Positions 16,402-25,056 are shown, numbered from the stretch's first letter. The stretch is 64,000 nucleotides of DNA from Pseudomonadota bacterium (GCA_023457435.1 JAEWLS010000048.1:124001-188000); one strand, 5' to 3'. Program-made: numbers and translations. The notes: generated by a model not told the origin, from the sequence alone.

Positions 16402-17420
16402 CACGCAGTCCCGTTGACAAAGAACATGTCGGCGCGGGTCAGCGGTGTGTCACGAAGCTCGCGGTTGACCAGAAAGTTTTCGGTCTCCACCGCTGTTTCG
16501 GCCAGCTCGACGGTTACCTCAAAGCGCGCGCGAAACCCGTCGATTATCTCGTCGACGATGATCTCCGGAGCCGACGCGCCGGCCGACAGGCCAAGGACTC
16601 GGATGGCTCCGACCTCGTCCCAGGGAATTTCAGCAGCGCGCTGGACCAGCAGGCTTCGCCTCGCCCCGAACCGCTCAGCGACCTCCACCAGCCGCTTGGA
16701 ATTCGAGGAATTCGGTGCACCGACAATCAGGAAAAGGTCGGTGCCTGGTGCCGCTTCCCGCACCGCATCCTGGCGATTTGTCGTGGCGTAGCAGATCGAC
16801 TCCGCGGCCGGGGCCTGGAGCAGAGGGAAGCGACGCTCAAGCGCCTCAATGATGCCTGCGGTATCGCCCACCGAAAGCGTCGTCTGCGTCACGTAGCCCA
16901 GCGGCCGGTCGAGAGGCAGTTCCAGGCGCAGGGCGTCCTCCTCGGTCTCGACCAAGGTGACTTCGCCATCGTCTAGCTGCCCCATTGTGCCGATGACTTC
17001 GGGATGCCCGGCGTGGCCGACCAGTAGAACATGCCGTCCGAGCCGGGCATGGCGCATCGCCTGCTTATGCACCTTGGAGACCAGGGGGCACGTCGCATCG
17101 AGGTAGAACAGATTGCGGGCGACGGCGTCGGCGGGCACCGACTTAGGTACGCCATGGGCGGAGAACACGACCGGACAGTGGCGGTGTTCGGCCGGAATTT
17201 CGCTGAGTTCCTCGATGAAGACGGCGCCTTTGGCCTGCAAGCCTTCGACGACGTAGCGGTTATGCACGATCTCGTGGCGCACGTAGACCGGCGGCCCGTA
17301 CTTCTTGAGCGCCAGCACGACGATCTGTATCGCGCGGTCGACACCCGCGCAGAAGCCCCGCGGTCCGCACAGGCGGATCGTGAGTGACGGCTTTGCCACT
17401 GGGCCGAGGGTTGCATCCAT
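16401..17420 (-). CDS. ispH: 4-hydroxy-3-methylbut-2-enyl diphosphate reductase
   Basis: The 339-residue iron-sulfur enzyme makes IPP and DMAPP in the last step of the MEP pathway. The three cluster cysteines are seen in GPRGFCAGVDRAI, LDATCPLVSKVH and ESICYATTNRQ. VFSAHGVPKSV and GAPNSSNSKRL are the substrate-binding motifs. The start ATG 17418-17420 (MDATLGPV) is chosen over an in-frame upstream ATG at 17456, which would overlap the SURF1 stop. It lies 32 bp after the SURF1 gene and overlaps thrB by one base. Confidence 0.96.
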   Translation of the reverse strand: MDATLGPVAKPSLTIRLCGPRGFCAGVDRAIQIVVLALKKYGPPVYVRHEIVHNRYVVEGLQAKGAVFIEELSEIPAEHRHCPVVFSAHGVPKSVPADAVARNLFYLDATCPLVSKVHKQAMRHARLGRHVLLVGHAGHPEVIGTMGQLDDGEVTLVETEEDALRLELPLDRPLGYVTQTTLSVGDTAGIIEALERRFPLLQAPAAESICYATTNRQDAVREAAPGTDLFLIVGAPNSSNSKRLVEVAERFGARRSLLVQRAAEIPWDEVGAIRVLGLSAGASAPEIIVDEIIDGFRARFEVTVELAETAVETENFLVNRELRDTPLTRADMFFVNGTA

Positions 17421-17452
17421 GCGCCGCAAATGGCGGTGGCCACCCTGCACTG

Positions 17453-18196
17453 TCAAGGTCGGGTACCGCGACGGGTGCGGACGAGATACAGCGCGGTTAC
17501 GGCGAGGAGAGCCGCCGCGAGACCATACCAGGTCACGGCATACTGGAGGTGACTGTTGGGCAACTCGACGATGGTGCTGCCGCCCAGCGGCAGACCGCCA
17601 GGATTGGGCGAGGCGTCGGCGTCAACGAAGACCGCGAGAACCGGCATGTCCGCCGGCAATCCCGAACTCTCGCGCATCGTCCGGATGTCCTTCCAGTGGA
17701 AGACATTCTTTGCCGGATCGTTGTCCGGGACGATCACGGACGGCTTCTCCGAAAGGCCTGCTCGCGCCAACCCGGTCACAGTGACGCTGCCGCCGACCTG
17801 ACCTTCGGCCCGCGTCGCCGGATCCTTGCGCTCGTAGGGCACGAAGCCGCGATTGATGAAGACGGCCTCGCCGTCGTCCATGACCAGCGGGGTGTAGATG
17901 TTGTATCCCGACTGGCCGGCTCTAGTCGTGAATACGTGCCGTTCGAAAGCGTGCTCGAAGCGGCCCGACACCGTGACCGGCACATACTCGATGTCTTCGT
18001 AGCGCGAGAGAGCGTCCTTAACCGCCATCGGCGCCTGCCCACGCCGCTCGTCGATCTTCGCGATCAGCGCTTCCTTCCAGGCCAGGCGCTGGACCTGCCA
18101 GGTACCGAGACCAATCAGGATCACGAAGACGACCGACGCGCCGACCAGCAGCGCCAGCGTGCGAACAACGGATCCCTGTCTCGGCGCTTCCGTCAC
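17453..18196 (-). CDS. SURF1-family cytochrome c oxidase assembly protein
   Basis: The 247-residue protein has one membrane helix near each end (VVRTLALLVGASVVFVILIG near residue 10 and YAVTWYGLAAALLAVTALYL near 215) around a periplasmic domain, the SURF1/Shy1 layout. Family motifs GTWQVQRLAWKEALI and FINRGFVPYE are clear. SURF1 proteins help insert heme a into subunit I. The start is GTG at 18196, overlapping the stop of the DUF983 gene as GTGA. It is part of the cox operon. Confidence 0.92.
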   Translation of the reverse strand: MTEAPRQGSVVRTLALLVGASVVFVILIGLGTWQVQRLAWKEALIAKIDERRGQAPMAVKDALSRYEDIEYVPVTVSGRFEHAFERHVFTTRAGQSGYNIYTPLVMDDGEAVFINRGFVPYERKDPATRAEGQVGGSVTVTGLARAGLSEKPSVIVPDNDPAKNVFHWKDIRTMRESSGLPADMPVLAVFVDADASPNPGGLPLGGSTIVELPNSHLQYAVTWYGLAAALLAVTALYLVRTRRGTRP

Positions 18197-18585
18197 AGGC
18201 GTCCCTCGGCCGCCTTGTTCCGGTACTGCAAGGTGATCAGCACACCCTTGATGAGGCGAAGGGCGGTGAGGCTCAGCATCAACGCCAGCGGTATCCAGAG
18301 CAGGAAGTGGAGCCAGAGCGGCGGGTTTAGCGTGACCTCCATCCAAAGCGCGAGCCCGACGACGACGAAGCCGATGATCAGAATGACAAACACAGCGGGA
18401 CCGTCACCGGCATCGGCGAAACTATAGGCCAGCCCGCAAACGCTGCAGCGCGTGCCGACGGCGAGGAAACCGCGAAAGAGCCGCCCTTCCCCGCAGCGCG
18501 GACAGCGTCCCGCGAGGCCCGCGCGGATCGGCTCGATCGGCGGCCACAGCGCCGTGTCTTCCTCACGGTTGGGTTCGGTTGTCAT
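18193..18585 (-). CDS. DUF983 membrane protein with zinc-ribbon cysteines
   Basis: The 130-residue protein has two CxxC pairs, GRCPRCGEGRLF and TRCSVCGLAY, followed by two membrane helices (PAVFVILIIGFVVVGLALWM and WLHFLLWIPLALMLSLTAL). This is the DUF983 arrangement, and such genes are regularly found next to ctaE and SURF1 in alphaproteobacteria. A role in oxidase assembly is suggested only by position. The start at 18585 is chosen because GAGG is six bases upstream; ATG 18591 would leave no spacing. Confidence 0.88.
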   Translation of the reverse strand: MTTEPNREEDTALWPPIEPIRAGLAGRCPRCGEGRLFRGFLAVGTRCSVCGLAYSFADAGDGPAVFVILIIGFVVVGLALWMEVTLNPPLWLHFLLWIPLALMLSLTALRLIKGVLITLQYRNKAAEGRL

Positions 18586-18605
18586 CGGCATCCTCAGAAA
18601 GCGAT

Positions 18606-18633
18606 GAGGCGGCCGCGTCGCCGCGGCCGCCTC
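18606..18633 (-). terminator. Perfect 12-bp hairpin between ctaE and DUF983
   Basis: GAGGCGGCCGCG at 18606-18617 and its exact reverse complement at 18622-18633 enclose a 4-nt loop. It sits in the 70-bp gap after the subunit III gene. T-rich bases follow on the + side only, so for the leftward operon it is more likely a partial terminator or a 3'-end stabilising structure than a full stop. Confidence 0.6.
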
Positions 18634-18655
18634 TTTCATAGCAGATCACGCCGGT

Positions 18656-19537
18656 TCAGTGCCCTGCGGCAATCGTCGCGCCGAACGAGCCCCAGACGTA
18701 GATGCAGGCAAACAGGAACAGCCAGACGACGTCGACGAAGTGCCAGTACCAGGCGGCGGCCTCGAAACCGAAGTGCTGCTGCGGCGTGAAGTGACCGGCC
18801 AAGGCGCGGAACAGGCAGACGGCAAGGAAGATCGTGCCAATCAGCACGTGGAAGCCGTGGAAGCCGGTCGCCATGAAGAAGGTCGCGCCGTAGATCGATT
18901 GCTTGAAGGCGAATGGCGCGTGCACATACTCGTATGCCTGAACGAACGAGAACAGGACGCCAAGCGCCACGGTAATCGCCAAGCCCCAGATCAGGCCTTT
19001 GCGGTCGTTGTGCAACAGCGCGTGGTGCGCCCAGGTGACCGTGGTGCCGGAGAGCAGCAGGATGATCGTGTTGTAGAGCGGCAGGTGCCACGGATCGAGG
19101 ACCTCGATGCCGGCAGGCGGCCAGGCGCCCCCGGTGAACTCGGCACGCGCGACCTGGGCGGCCTCGCCGGGGAACAGGCTGGCGTCGAAGAAGGCCCAGA
19201 ACCACGCGACGAAGAACATCACCTCCGAGGCGATGAACATGATCATGCCGTAGCGCAGGTGCAGCGAGACAACGCGCGTATGGTGGCCTTCGTGGGCTTC
19301 CTTCACCGTGTCCGACCACCACGCGAACATCGTGTAGAGCACGATGGCGAGGCCGATGAAGAAGATCCACGGGCCGGCGATGTCGACGCCGACAAAGTGG
19401 AACTCGTTGCCCTTGATGGACTGCATCCAGGCGATACCGCCGACGGCCATGACAAGCGCGCCGAGCGAGCCCAGGACCGGCCACGGGCTTGGGTCTATGA
19501 TGTGGTAGTCGTGTTGCTTGGCGTGAATGTCGGCCAT
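18656..19537 (-). CDS. ctaE: Cytochrome c oxidase subunit III
   Basis: The 293-residue membrane protein is COX3 of an aa3-type oxidase. It has about seven hydrophobic helices and the signature WWSDTVKEAHEGHHT, FIASEVMFFVAWFWAFFDASLFP (shown as FIASEVMFFVAWFWAF), GTTVTWAHHALLHNDRK and the C-terminal HFVDVVWLFLF. The start at ATG 19537 (MADIHAKQ) has GGGGG six bases upstream; ATG 19543 would overlap the ctaG stop as ATGA but has no spacing to that site. It is in the oxidase operon. Confidence 0.95.
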   Translation of the reverse strand: MADIHAKQHDYHIIDPSPWPVLGSLGALVMAVGGIAWMQSIKGNEFHFVGVDIAGPWIFFIGLAIVLYTMFAWWSDTVKEAHEGHHTRVVSLHLRYGMIMFIASEVMFFVAWFWAFFDASLFPGEAAQVARAEFTGGAWPPAGIEVLDPWHLPLYNTIILLLSGTTVTWAHHALLHNDRKGLIWGLAITVALGVLFSFVQAYEYVHAPFAFKQSIYGATFFMATGFHGFHVLIGTIFLAVCLFRALAGHFTPQQHFGFEAAAWYWHFVDVVWLFLFACIYVWGSFGATIAAGH

Positions 19538-19539
19538 GG

Positions 19540-20160
19540 TCATCCCCCGATCTTGGCGCCGGTCGGCTGCTCAGTCTGCGAACCCGACGCGGCGGCGGCG
19601 AGCGGTGCCGCGGCCTCGTTGGGATAGAAGGTGTACGAAAGCGTGATGGTGCGAACGTTCTTCAGTTCCGGCGTGTCAACGATCGCCGGATCGACATAGA
19701 AGACCACCGGCATGTCGATCTGCTCGCCAGGCTTCAACGTCGTGTCGGTGAAGCAGAAGCACTCGACCTTCATGAAATAGGCGCCCGCTATCTGCGGGGT
19801 GACGTTGAACGCCGCGCGGCCTGCCGTCGGCGTGCGCGCAAGGTTCTTCGCGGTGTAACCGACCTGCACGGTCTCGCCGATCGGCATCGTGATCTCGCGC
19901 TGAACCGGCTTGAATTCCCACGGCAGACCGGACGACGTGTTGGCATCGAAGCGCACTGTGACGGTGCGATCGAGGATGCGGTCCGAATACTGCTCGACCC
20001 GCTGCGTCGTACCGCCATAGCCAGTGACCTGGCAAAACAGCTCGTAAAGCGGCACAGCAGCGTAGGCGACGCCAATCATCGAAAAGAAAAACGCGCCGAG
20101 CGCGAGCGCAATCGTGCGATTGCGGCGCGCCAGATCGGGAGACTGCCCGGCCGCCGACAT
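19540..20160 (-). CDS. ctaG: Cytochrome c oxidase assembly protein CtaG (Cox11)
   Basis: The 206-residue copper chaperone delivers copper to the CuB site of subunit I. It has one N-terminal membrane helix (IALALGAFFFSMIGVAYAAV) and a periplasmic domain with PLYELFCQVTGYGG and the copper-binding pair KVECFCFTDTTLKPGE. Its start overlaps the stop of the upstream small gene (TGATG) and its end overlaps the alternative ctaE start (ATGA), so translation of this stretch is tightly coupled. Confidence 0.95.
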   Translation of the reverse strand: MSAAGQSPDLARRNRTIALALGAFFFSMIGVAYAAVPLYELFCQVTGYGGTTQRVEQYSDRILDRTVTVRFDANTSSGLPWEFKPVQREITMPIGETVQVGYTAKNLARTPTAGRAAFNVTPQIAGAYFMKVECFCFTDTTLKPGEQIDMPVVFYVDPAIVDTPELKNVRTITLSYTFYPNEAAAPLAAAASGSQTEQPTGAKIGG

Positions 20161-20324
20161 CACATCACCCGGTCGAGCACGGCGGGTCCCATCTTCACGA
20201 CCGTGACCAGGTACATGACCACGACGAAGGCAGCGAGCGCCAGCCCAATCGCCACCGAGCGCCCGCGCCGCGCCTTGCGCTGGGCTTCCGTGATCGTGAC
20301 GAGTTCGGGACGTGTTTCCTGCAT
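20160..20324 (-). CDS. CoxF-like small membrane protein
   Basis: The 54-residue protein begins MQETRPELVTITEAQRKARR, has a basic patch and then one membrane helix (SVAIGLALAAFVVVMYLVTV). Small single-helix proteins at this position between ctaB and ctaG are annotated CoxF in Rhizobiales; the function is not established, and oxidase assembly is likely by context. The start overlaps the ctaB stop (TGATG) and its stop overlaps the ctaG start in the same way. ATG 20333 is a possible alternative start. Confidence 0.8.
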   Translation of the reverse strand: MQETRPELVTITEAQRKARRGRSVAIGLALAAFVVVMYLVTVVKMGPAVLDRVM

Positions 20325-21259
20325 CACGCCCATCCCGCAAGACCCGCGAGCGCGTGATCGGCCAACACCAGAGCAAAGATGGCGAAGAGATAGAGGAGCG
20401 AATAGCCGAACAACGCCTTGGCAGGCTTCATCGCGCGGTCCGTATCGTCCATGCGCAGCACGCCATAAGCATACCAGATGAAGCCAACACCCAGGGCCGC
20501 GGCGGAAGCGCCGTAGACGACGGTCGCGAAGCCGAGCGTCCAGGGCGCCACTCCGGCAAATGCCACGAGAAGCGCATAAGCGAAGATCTGCCGGCGTGTC
20601 GACGCCTGTCCGGCGACGTTCGGCATCATCGGTATGCCCGCGCGCTCGTATTCGCCGGACTTGAACAGCGCGAGCGCCCAGAAGTGCGGCGGCGTCCACA
20701 AGAAAATGATGGCAAAGAGGATGACGCTCTCGAGGCCGATAGTGCCTGTGGCGGCGGTCCAGCCGATCATGGGAGGAAAGGCACCGGCAGCACCGCCGAT
20801 GACGATGTTCTGCGGCGTCCAGCGCTTCAGCCACATCGTGTAGACGACGGCATAGAAGAAGATCGTGAAGGCCAACATCGAGGCGGCAAGCCAGTTGGCC
20901 GCGAGCCCCAGCGTCATCACGGCGAATGCGGACAGGACCAGCCCGAATGCCAGTGCCTGCTCGCGCTTGATCTTGCCCGAGGGGATCGGGCGGGTGCGGG
21001 TACGGGTCATCACCGCATCGATGTCCGCGTCGTACCACATGTTCAGCGCGCCGGATGCGCCGGCGCCGACGGCAATGGCGGCGATCGATACGAGCGCGAT
21101 GAACGGGTTGATGCCCGCCGGTGCGACCGCCATGCCAACGAAGGCGGTGAACACGACGAGCGACATGACCGACGGCTTCAGCAGAGCGAGGAAGTCGCCC
21201 GGCGTCGCCTCGGAGAGCAGCGGGTCGGCTGCCGTCATGTCCTTGTCGAGATATGCCAT
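20324..21259 (-). CDS. ctaB: Protoheme IX farnesyltransferase (heme O synthase)
   Basis: The 311-residue UbiA-family membrane enzyme adds a farnesyl group to heme b, making heme O for the aa3 oxidase. The prenyl-diphosphate/metal site is NMWYDADIDAVMTRT, and TRPIPSGKI follows as in all CtaB proteins. The second polar loop contains WTPPHFWALALF. About eight or nine hydrophobic helices are visible. A ribosome-binding AAGGA lies upstream of the ATG. It sits between ctaD and the CoxF-like gene. Confidence 0.96.
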   Translation of the reverse strand: MAYLDKDMTAADPLLSEATPGDFLALLKPSVMSLVVFTAFVGMAVAPAGINPFIALVSIAAIAVGAGASGALNMWYDADIDAVMTRTRTRPIPSGKIKREQALAFGLVLSAFAVMTLGLAANWLAASMLAFTIFFYAVVYTMWLKRWTPQNIVIGGAAGAFPPMIGWTAATGTIGLESVILFAIIFLWTPPHFWALALFKSGEYERAGIPMMPNVAGQASTRRQIFAYALLVAFAGVAPWTLGFATVVYGASAAALGVGFIWYAYGVLRMDDTDRAMKPAKALFGYSLLYLFAIFALVLADHALAGLAGWA

Positions 21260-21286
21260 CGAAGCGTTACGTCCTTACGAAGCCGA

Positions 21287-21310
21287 AACCGCCGGGTAGG
21301 GCCGGCGGTT
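21287..21310 (-). terminator. Intercistronic hairpin between ctaD and ctaB
   Basis: AACCGCCGG (21287-21295) and CCGGCGGTT (21302-21310) form a 9-bp stem with a 6-nt loop in the 65-bp gap after ctaD. In the operon direction it is followed by only TTTCGG-type sequence, so it may be an attenuator or an mRNA-stability element rather than a full terminator. Confidence 0.45.
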
Positions 21311-21324
21311 CCGAGACTGTGCCG

Positions 21325-23046
21325 TCAGCGGATGCGCGGTAGCTGTTCCCACTGATGGTACGGCGGCGGCGAAGGCAGCTGCCATTCCAGCGTAGTCGCA
21401 CCCTCGCCCCACGGGTTGGCACCCGCCTCGCGCTTGCGCGCGAACGCCTCGAACACGCCGTAGAGGAAGATCAGCACGCCGATGGCCGAGAGGTACGAGC
21501 CGTACGACGAGACCATGTTCCATCCGGCGAACGCATCCGGATAGTCGATGTAGCGGCGCGGCATGCCGGCAAGGCCGAGGAAGTGCTGCGGGAAGAAGAC
21601 GAGGTTGACGCCGATGAAGGTCGCCCAGAAGTGCAGCCGTGCGATGAACGGGCTGTACATGTAGCCGGTCATCTTCGGGAACCAGTAGTACCAGGCCGCA
21701 AAGATCGCGAACACGGCACCCATCGACAGCACGTAGTGGAAGTGCGCGACGACGTAGTAGGTGTCATGCATGGCGCGGTCGAGGCCGGCGTTGGCGAGCT
21801 GCACGCCTGTCACGCCGCCCAGCGTGAACAGGAAGATGAAGGCGATCGCCCACAGCATCGGCGTGCGCAGGGTAATGGAGCCGCCCCACATCGTCGCGAT
21901 CCACGAGAAGATCTTCACGCCGGTCGGCACCGCGATGACCATCGTGGCGAAGACGAAGTAGCGCTGCGTGTCGAGCGACAGCCCGGTCGTGTACATGTGG
22001 TGGGCCCACACGACGAAGCCGACGGCGCCGATCGCGACCATGGCGTAGGCCATGCCGAGATAGCCGAACACCGGCTTGCGCGAGAACGTCGAGACGATGT
22101 GGCTGACGATGCCGAAGCCAGGCAGGATCAGGATGTAAACTTCCGGGTGACCGAAGAACCAGAACAGGTGCTGGAACAGGATCGGGTCGCCGCCGCCGGC
22201 CGGGTCGAAGAAGGTCGTGCCGAAGTTGCGGTCGGTCAGAAGCATGGTGATGCCGCCGGCGAGCACGGGGAGCGACAGCAGCAGCAGGAAGGCGGTGATG
22301 AGCACAGACCAGGCGAAGAGCGGCATCTTGTGCAGCGTCATGCCCGGGGCGCGCATGTTGAAGATCGTGGTGATGAAATTGATCGCACCGAGGATAGACG
22401 ACGCGCCGGCTATGTGCAGCGACAGGATGGCGAAGTCCATCGCCGGCCCCGGCTGGCCGATTGTCGATAGAGGCGGATAGATCGTCCACCCGCCGCCGAC
22501 GCCGTAGGCGCCTGCGGGTCCCTGGAAGAACATGGACAGCAGCAGCAGAATGAAGGCCGGCGGCAGCAACCAGAACGAAATGTTGTTCATGCGCGGGAAC
22601 GCCATGTCCGGCGCGCCGATCATGATCGGCACCATCCAGTTGGCGAAGCCGCCAATGAGTGCCGGCATGACCATGAAGAAGATCATGATCAGGCCGTGGG
22701 CCGTCGTGAACACGTTGTACATGTGCTTGCCGGCATCGAGCGCGGTGTCACCGTCAACGCCGTAGACCATCGCGGCGAGGCCATGGAAGATCTGGATGCC
22801 CGGCTCCTGGAGCTCCCAGCGCATCATGACAGACAGGAGCCCGCCAATGATGCCCGCGATGATCGCGAAGATCAGGTAGAGCGTGCCGATGTCCTTGTGG
22901 TTGGTCGAATAGACCCAGCGAACCCAGCCGCGCGGTTTGTGATCGTGATGCGCGTCGTGACCGTGCGTCACGGCGCCATGCGCGTGATCGTCGTGCGGTA
23001 CGGCCGTGTGGGTCGCGTGCTCGTCGTGGTGGGTAGCGCCTGCCAT
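21325..23046 (-). CDS. ctaD: Cytochrome c oxidase subunit I
   Basis: The 573-residue catalytic subunit reduces oxygen to water and pumps protons. A histidine-rich N-terminal tail of about 37 residues precedes PRGWVRWVYSTNHKDIGTLY. Heme and CuB ligands are seen in TTAHGLIMIFFMVMPALIGG, the cross-linked His-Tyr segment WFFGHPEVYILILPGFG, VVWAHHMYTTG and VVAHFHYVLSMG. About twelve membrane helices are present. The His-rich tail may bind metal but is variable in the family. Confidence 0.97.
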   Translation of the reverse strand: MAGATHHDEHATHTAVPHDDHAHGAVTHGHDAHHDHKPRGWVRWVYSTNHKDIGTLYLIFAIIAGIIGGLLSVMMRWELQEPGIQIFHGLAAMVYGVDGDTALDAGKHMYNVFTTAHGLIMIFFMVMPALIGGFANWMVPIMIGAPDMAFPRMNNISFWLLPPAFILLLLSMFFQGPAGAYGVGGGWTIYPPLSTIGQPGPAMDFAILSLHIAGASSILGAINFITTIFNMRAPGMTLHKMPLFAWSVLITAFLLLLSLPVLAGGITMLLTDRNFGTTFFDPAGGGDPILFQHLFWFFGHPEVYILILPGFGIVSHIVSTFSRKPVFGYLGMAYAMVAIGAVGFVVWAHHMYTTGLSLDTQRYFVFATMVIAVPTGVKIFSWIATMWGGSITLRTPMLWAIAFIFLFTLGGVTGVQLANAGLDRAMHDTYYVVAHFHYVLSMGAVFAIFAAWYYWFPKMTGYMYSPFIARLHFWATFIGVNLVFFPQHFLGLAGMPRRYIDYPDAFAGWNMVSSYGSYLSAIGVLIFLYGVFEAFARKREAGANPWGEGATTLEWQLPSPPPYHQWEQLPRIR

Positions 23047-23093
23047 CTTCCGCTCCGTCGTGTCGTTGCCTGCCGCGTCGTCGAGGTCTGGCC

Positions 23094-23960
23094 TCAGTTG
23101 CCTGCGGCGGCGAGTTTGTTGCCGGCCTCAATCGAGGCCATCAGCGCCTTGTTGGCCCCAGTCAGGTCGCCCTGCGCGGCGGCGAACCAGGCATCATACT
23201 GCTGCTGGTTCACGACGCGGATGGCGATCGGCATGAAGGCATGATCCTTGCCGCACAGTTCGGAGCACTGGCCGTAGTACATGCCCTCGCGCTCGGCCTT
23301 GAACCACGTCTCGTTGAGGCGGCCGGGCACCGCATCGACCTTGATGCCGAACGCGGGCATCGCGAACGCGTGAAGGACGTCGTTCGCGGTCACCAGCACG
23401 CGCACCGTTGTGTTCACCGGGACCACGACCTCGTTGTCGACGGCGAGAAGGCGCGGATAGGCCGCCATGTCTTCCTTGCCCTGCGAGGCGCGGTCGCCTT
23501 CCTTCAGCATGAAAGCGGCGAAGGAAAGCGGCGTTTCGCCCTGGTACTCGTATTCCCAGTTCCACTGGACGCCGGACGCCTTGATCGTGAGCGCCGGCTC
23601 CTCTTCGGGCGTGTACTGCGCCGTCAACAACTGGAAAGAGGGGATCGCGATGAACAGCAGGATCACGACCGGAGCGACCGTCCAGATGACCTCGATCAGC
23701 GAGTTGTGGCTCGTGCGCGACGGCACCGGGTGAACACTGGCGCGGTACTTGACCAGGACCCAGGCGAGCAGCGCGAGAACCAGCAGCGTGATCGGCACGA
23801 TGAACCACAATGTGTAGCGCTCGAACCAACGGATGCTTTCCATGATGCCGGTGGCGGCAGGCTGGAGGCCGAACTGCCAAGGCTCGGGCTGCGCGGCGAA
23901 GGCTGCGCTCGCGACGACCGCAAACGGCAGGACAAGCAGGATCGCCAGAAACTTCCTCAT
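23094..23960 (-). CDS. ctaC: Cytochrome c oxidase subunit II
   Basis: The 288-residue protein has a signal peptide, two membrane helices (WFIVPITLLVLALLAWVLV and LIEVIWTVAPVVILLFIAIP) and a periplasmic cupredoxin domain. CuA ligands are in DVLHAFAMPAFGIK and CSELCGKDHAFM; the electron entry motif is VQWNWEYEYQG. It has no fused cytochrome c domain. It is the first gene of the operon, so the main promoter should lie in the 337-bp gap to its right. Confidence 0.97.
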   Translation of the reverse strand: MRKFLAILLVLPFAVVASAAFAAQPEPWQFGLQPAATGIMESIRWFERYTLWFIVPITLLVLALLAWVLVKYRASVHPVPSRTSHNSLIEVIWTVAPVVILLFIAIPSFQLLTAQYTPEEEPALTIKASGVQWNWEYEYQGETPLSFAAFMLKEGDRASQGKEDMAAYPRLLAVDNEVVVPVNTTVRVLVTANDVLHAFAMPAFGIKVDAVPGRLNETWFKAEREGMYYGQCSELCGKDHAFMPIAIRVVNQQQYDAWFAAAQGDLTGANKALMASIEAGNKLAAAGN

Positions 23961-24297
23961 AACCCTCGCGTCTCCCCGGACTGTCCGGTCACCGCCGCCT
24001 CGCCATTACAGGCTATGCGGCCGGAATCCCGGCTCTGCTGGCGGCGTTCAAACCATACTCTCAAATCCACCGCAAGGAAGGCGTGTGAGGGTGTGTGCGG
24101 CATTTTTGCGCGCGATCAATGAGATGCAGAAAGCGCCAAGTTTTGCGCTTCCGTCCGAGCCGGAGGTGTTGAGGGCCGCATTTCCGGCCCATTCCCGCTG
24201 AATGAACGACTAAAGACAAACAGGCGCACGCCGGAGCGGAACGCTTTCGCCACCCGCAGCTAGACGCTAGATTGCCGCGAATCGACGGGGAAACGGG
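23961..24297. other. Divergent intergenic region between ctaC and ialB
   Basis: This 337-bp gap is the longest stretch without a gene. It must hold the promoters of the cox operon (leftward) and of ialB (rightward). Two small inverted repeats are visible: AAGCGC/GCGCTT (24131-24136 and 24145-24150) and GGGCCG/CGGCCC (24173-24178 and 24185-24190). I see no clear -35/-10 pair. Short open frames here have no protein-like features. Confidence 0.6.
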
Positions 24298-24819
24298 ATG
24301 ACAATGCAGACGAAGCGGACGCGTCTCGCCGCGACAGGCGCAGTGCTAGCGCTGGCGCTGTCCGTGGGTCATGCGCCTGCGCAGCAGCAGGGCGGCACGG
24401 TAAAGTCGACTCACGGTGCCTGGTCGATCATCTGCGATACTCCGCCCGGCGCGTCGGCAGAACAGTGCGCGATGATGCAGAACGTGATCGCCGAGGACAG
24501 ACCCGAGGTCGGTCTCTCTGTGGTCGTATTGCGTACCGCTGACAACAAGGCGGAGATACTGCGCGTGCTCGCGCCGCTCGGCGTTCTCTTGCCAAACGGC
24601 CTTGGCCTCAACATCGACGGCAAGGACATCGGCCGCGCCTATTTCGTCCGCTGCTTTCAGGACGGCTGCTACGCGGAGGTTATCCTGGAAAAGCCGCTTG
24701 TCGAGTCGTTGACCGCAGGCAAGTCGGCCACCTTCATCGTCTTCCAGACGCCCGAAGAGGGTATCGGCATCCCAGTCGACCTCGCCGGCTTCTCCGACGG
24801 CTTCAAGGCGCTGCCTTAG
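24298..24819 (+). CDS. Invasion-associated locus B (IalB) family protein
   Basis: The 173-residue exported protein has a signal peptide cleaved near GHAPAQQ. The IalB domain is recognised from HGAWSIICDTPPGASAEQCAM, abbreviated to its first part HGAWSIICDTPP, plus VLAPLGVLLPNGLGLNIDG, FVRCFQDGCYAEV and TFIVFQTPEEGIGIPV. Four cysteines are conserved. IalB is linked to erythrocyte invasion in Bartonella, but homologues are universal in free-living Rhizobiales, so no virulence role should be inferred. Its stop overlaps the stop of the convergent small gene (TTAG). Confidence 0.9.
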   Translation: MTMQTKRTRLAATGAVLALALSVGHAPAQQQGGTVKSTHGAWSIICDTPPGASAEQCAMMQNVIAEDRPEVGLSVVVLRTADNKAEILRVLAPLGVLLPNGLGLNIDGKDIGRAYFVRCFQDGCYAEVILEKPLVESLTAGKSATFIVFQTPEEGIGIPVDLAGFSDGFKALP

Positions 24820-24965
24820 CGCGACCGCCGCAGCCCAAGCGCGATTCCAAGGCCAGCGGCGGCGCCGATGCCGGCACCGGCCGCAGCATAAAGCCCGCCA
24901 AACAGAGCGCCGGATGCGGCGCCGGCCAGCACACCGGCGATCATCCACTTTCCGAACAGCCGCAT
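24816..24965 (-). CDS. Small glycine-rich membrane protein
   Basis: A 49-residue protein starting at ATG 24963-24965 with a GGAT ribosome-binding sequence upstream. After MRLFGKWMIAG it is almost entirely Gly/Ala-rich and hydrophobic (ALFGGLYAAAGAGIGAAAGL), a glycine-zipper-like hairpin that could insert in a membrane, and it ends in basic LRRSR. No named family is recognised. It converges on ialB with a 4-bp overlap and is divergent from tldD. Confidence 0.55.
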   Translation of the reverse strand: MRLFGKWMIAGVLAGAASGALFGGLYAAAGAGIGAAAGLGIALGLRRSR

Positions 24966-25056
24966 CTCGGCCGAGATCCTTGTTTCCACGCGGGGTGTAA
25001 CCTGCGCAGGTCGACGACTATATAGGCGCAAAGCCAGTTTCCACGGGAGCCTTCCA

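Noticed and set aside
24055..24150. Short open frames and a 6-bp hairpin in the ctaC-ialB gap as a small RNA or small gene
   Set aside because: The frames lack protein-like composition, the hairpin is short, and no promoter or terminator could be paired with it.
24298..24819. IalB as evidence of an invasive pathogen
   Set aside because: IalB-family proteins are present throughout free-living Rhizobiales; no other virulence gene is in the window.
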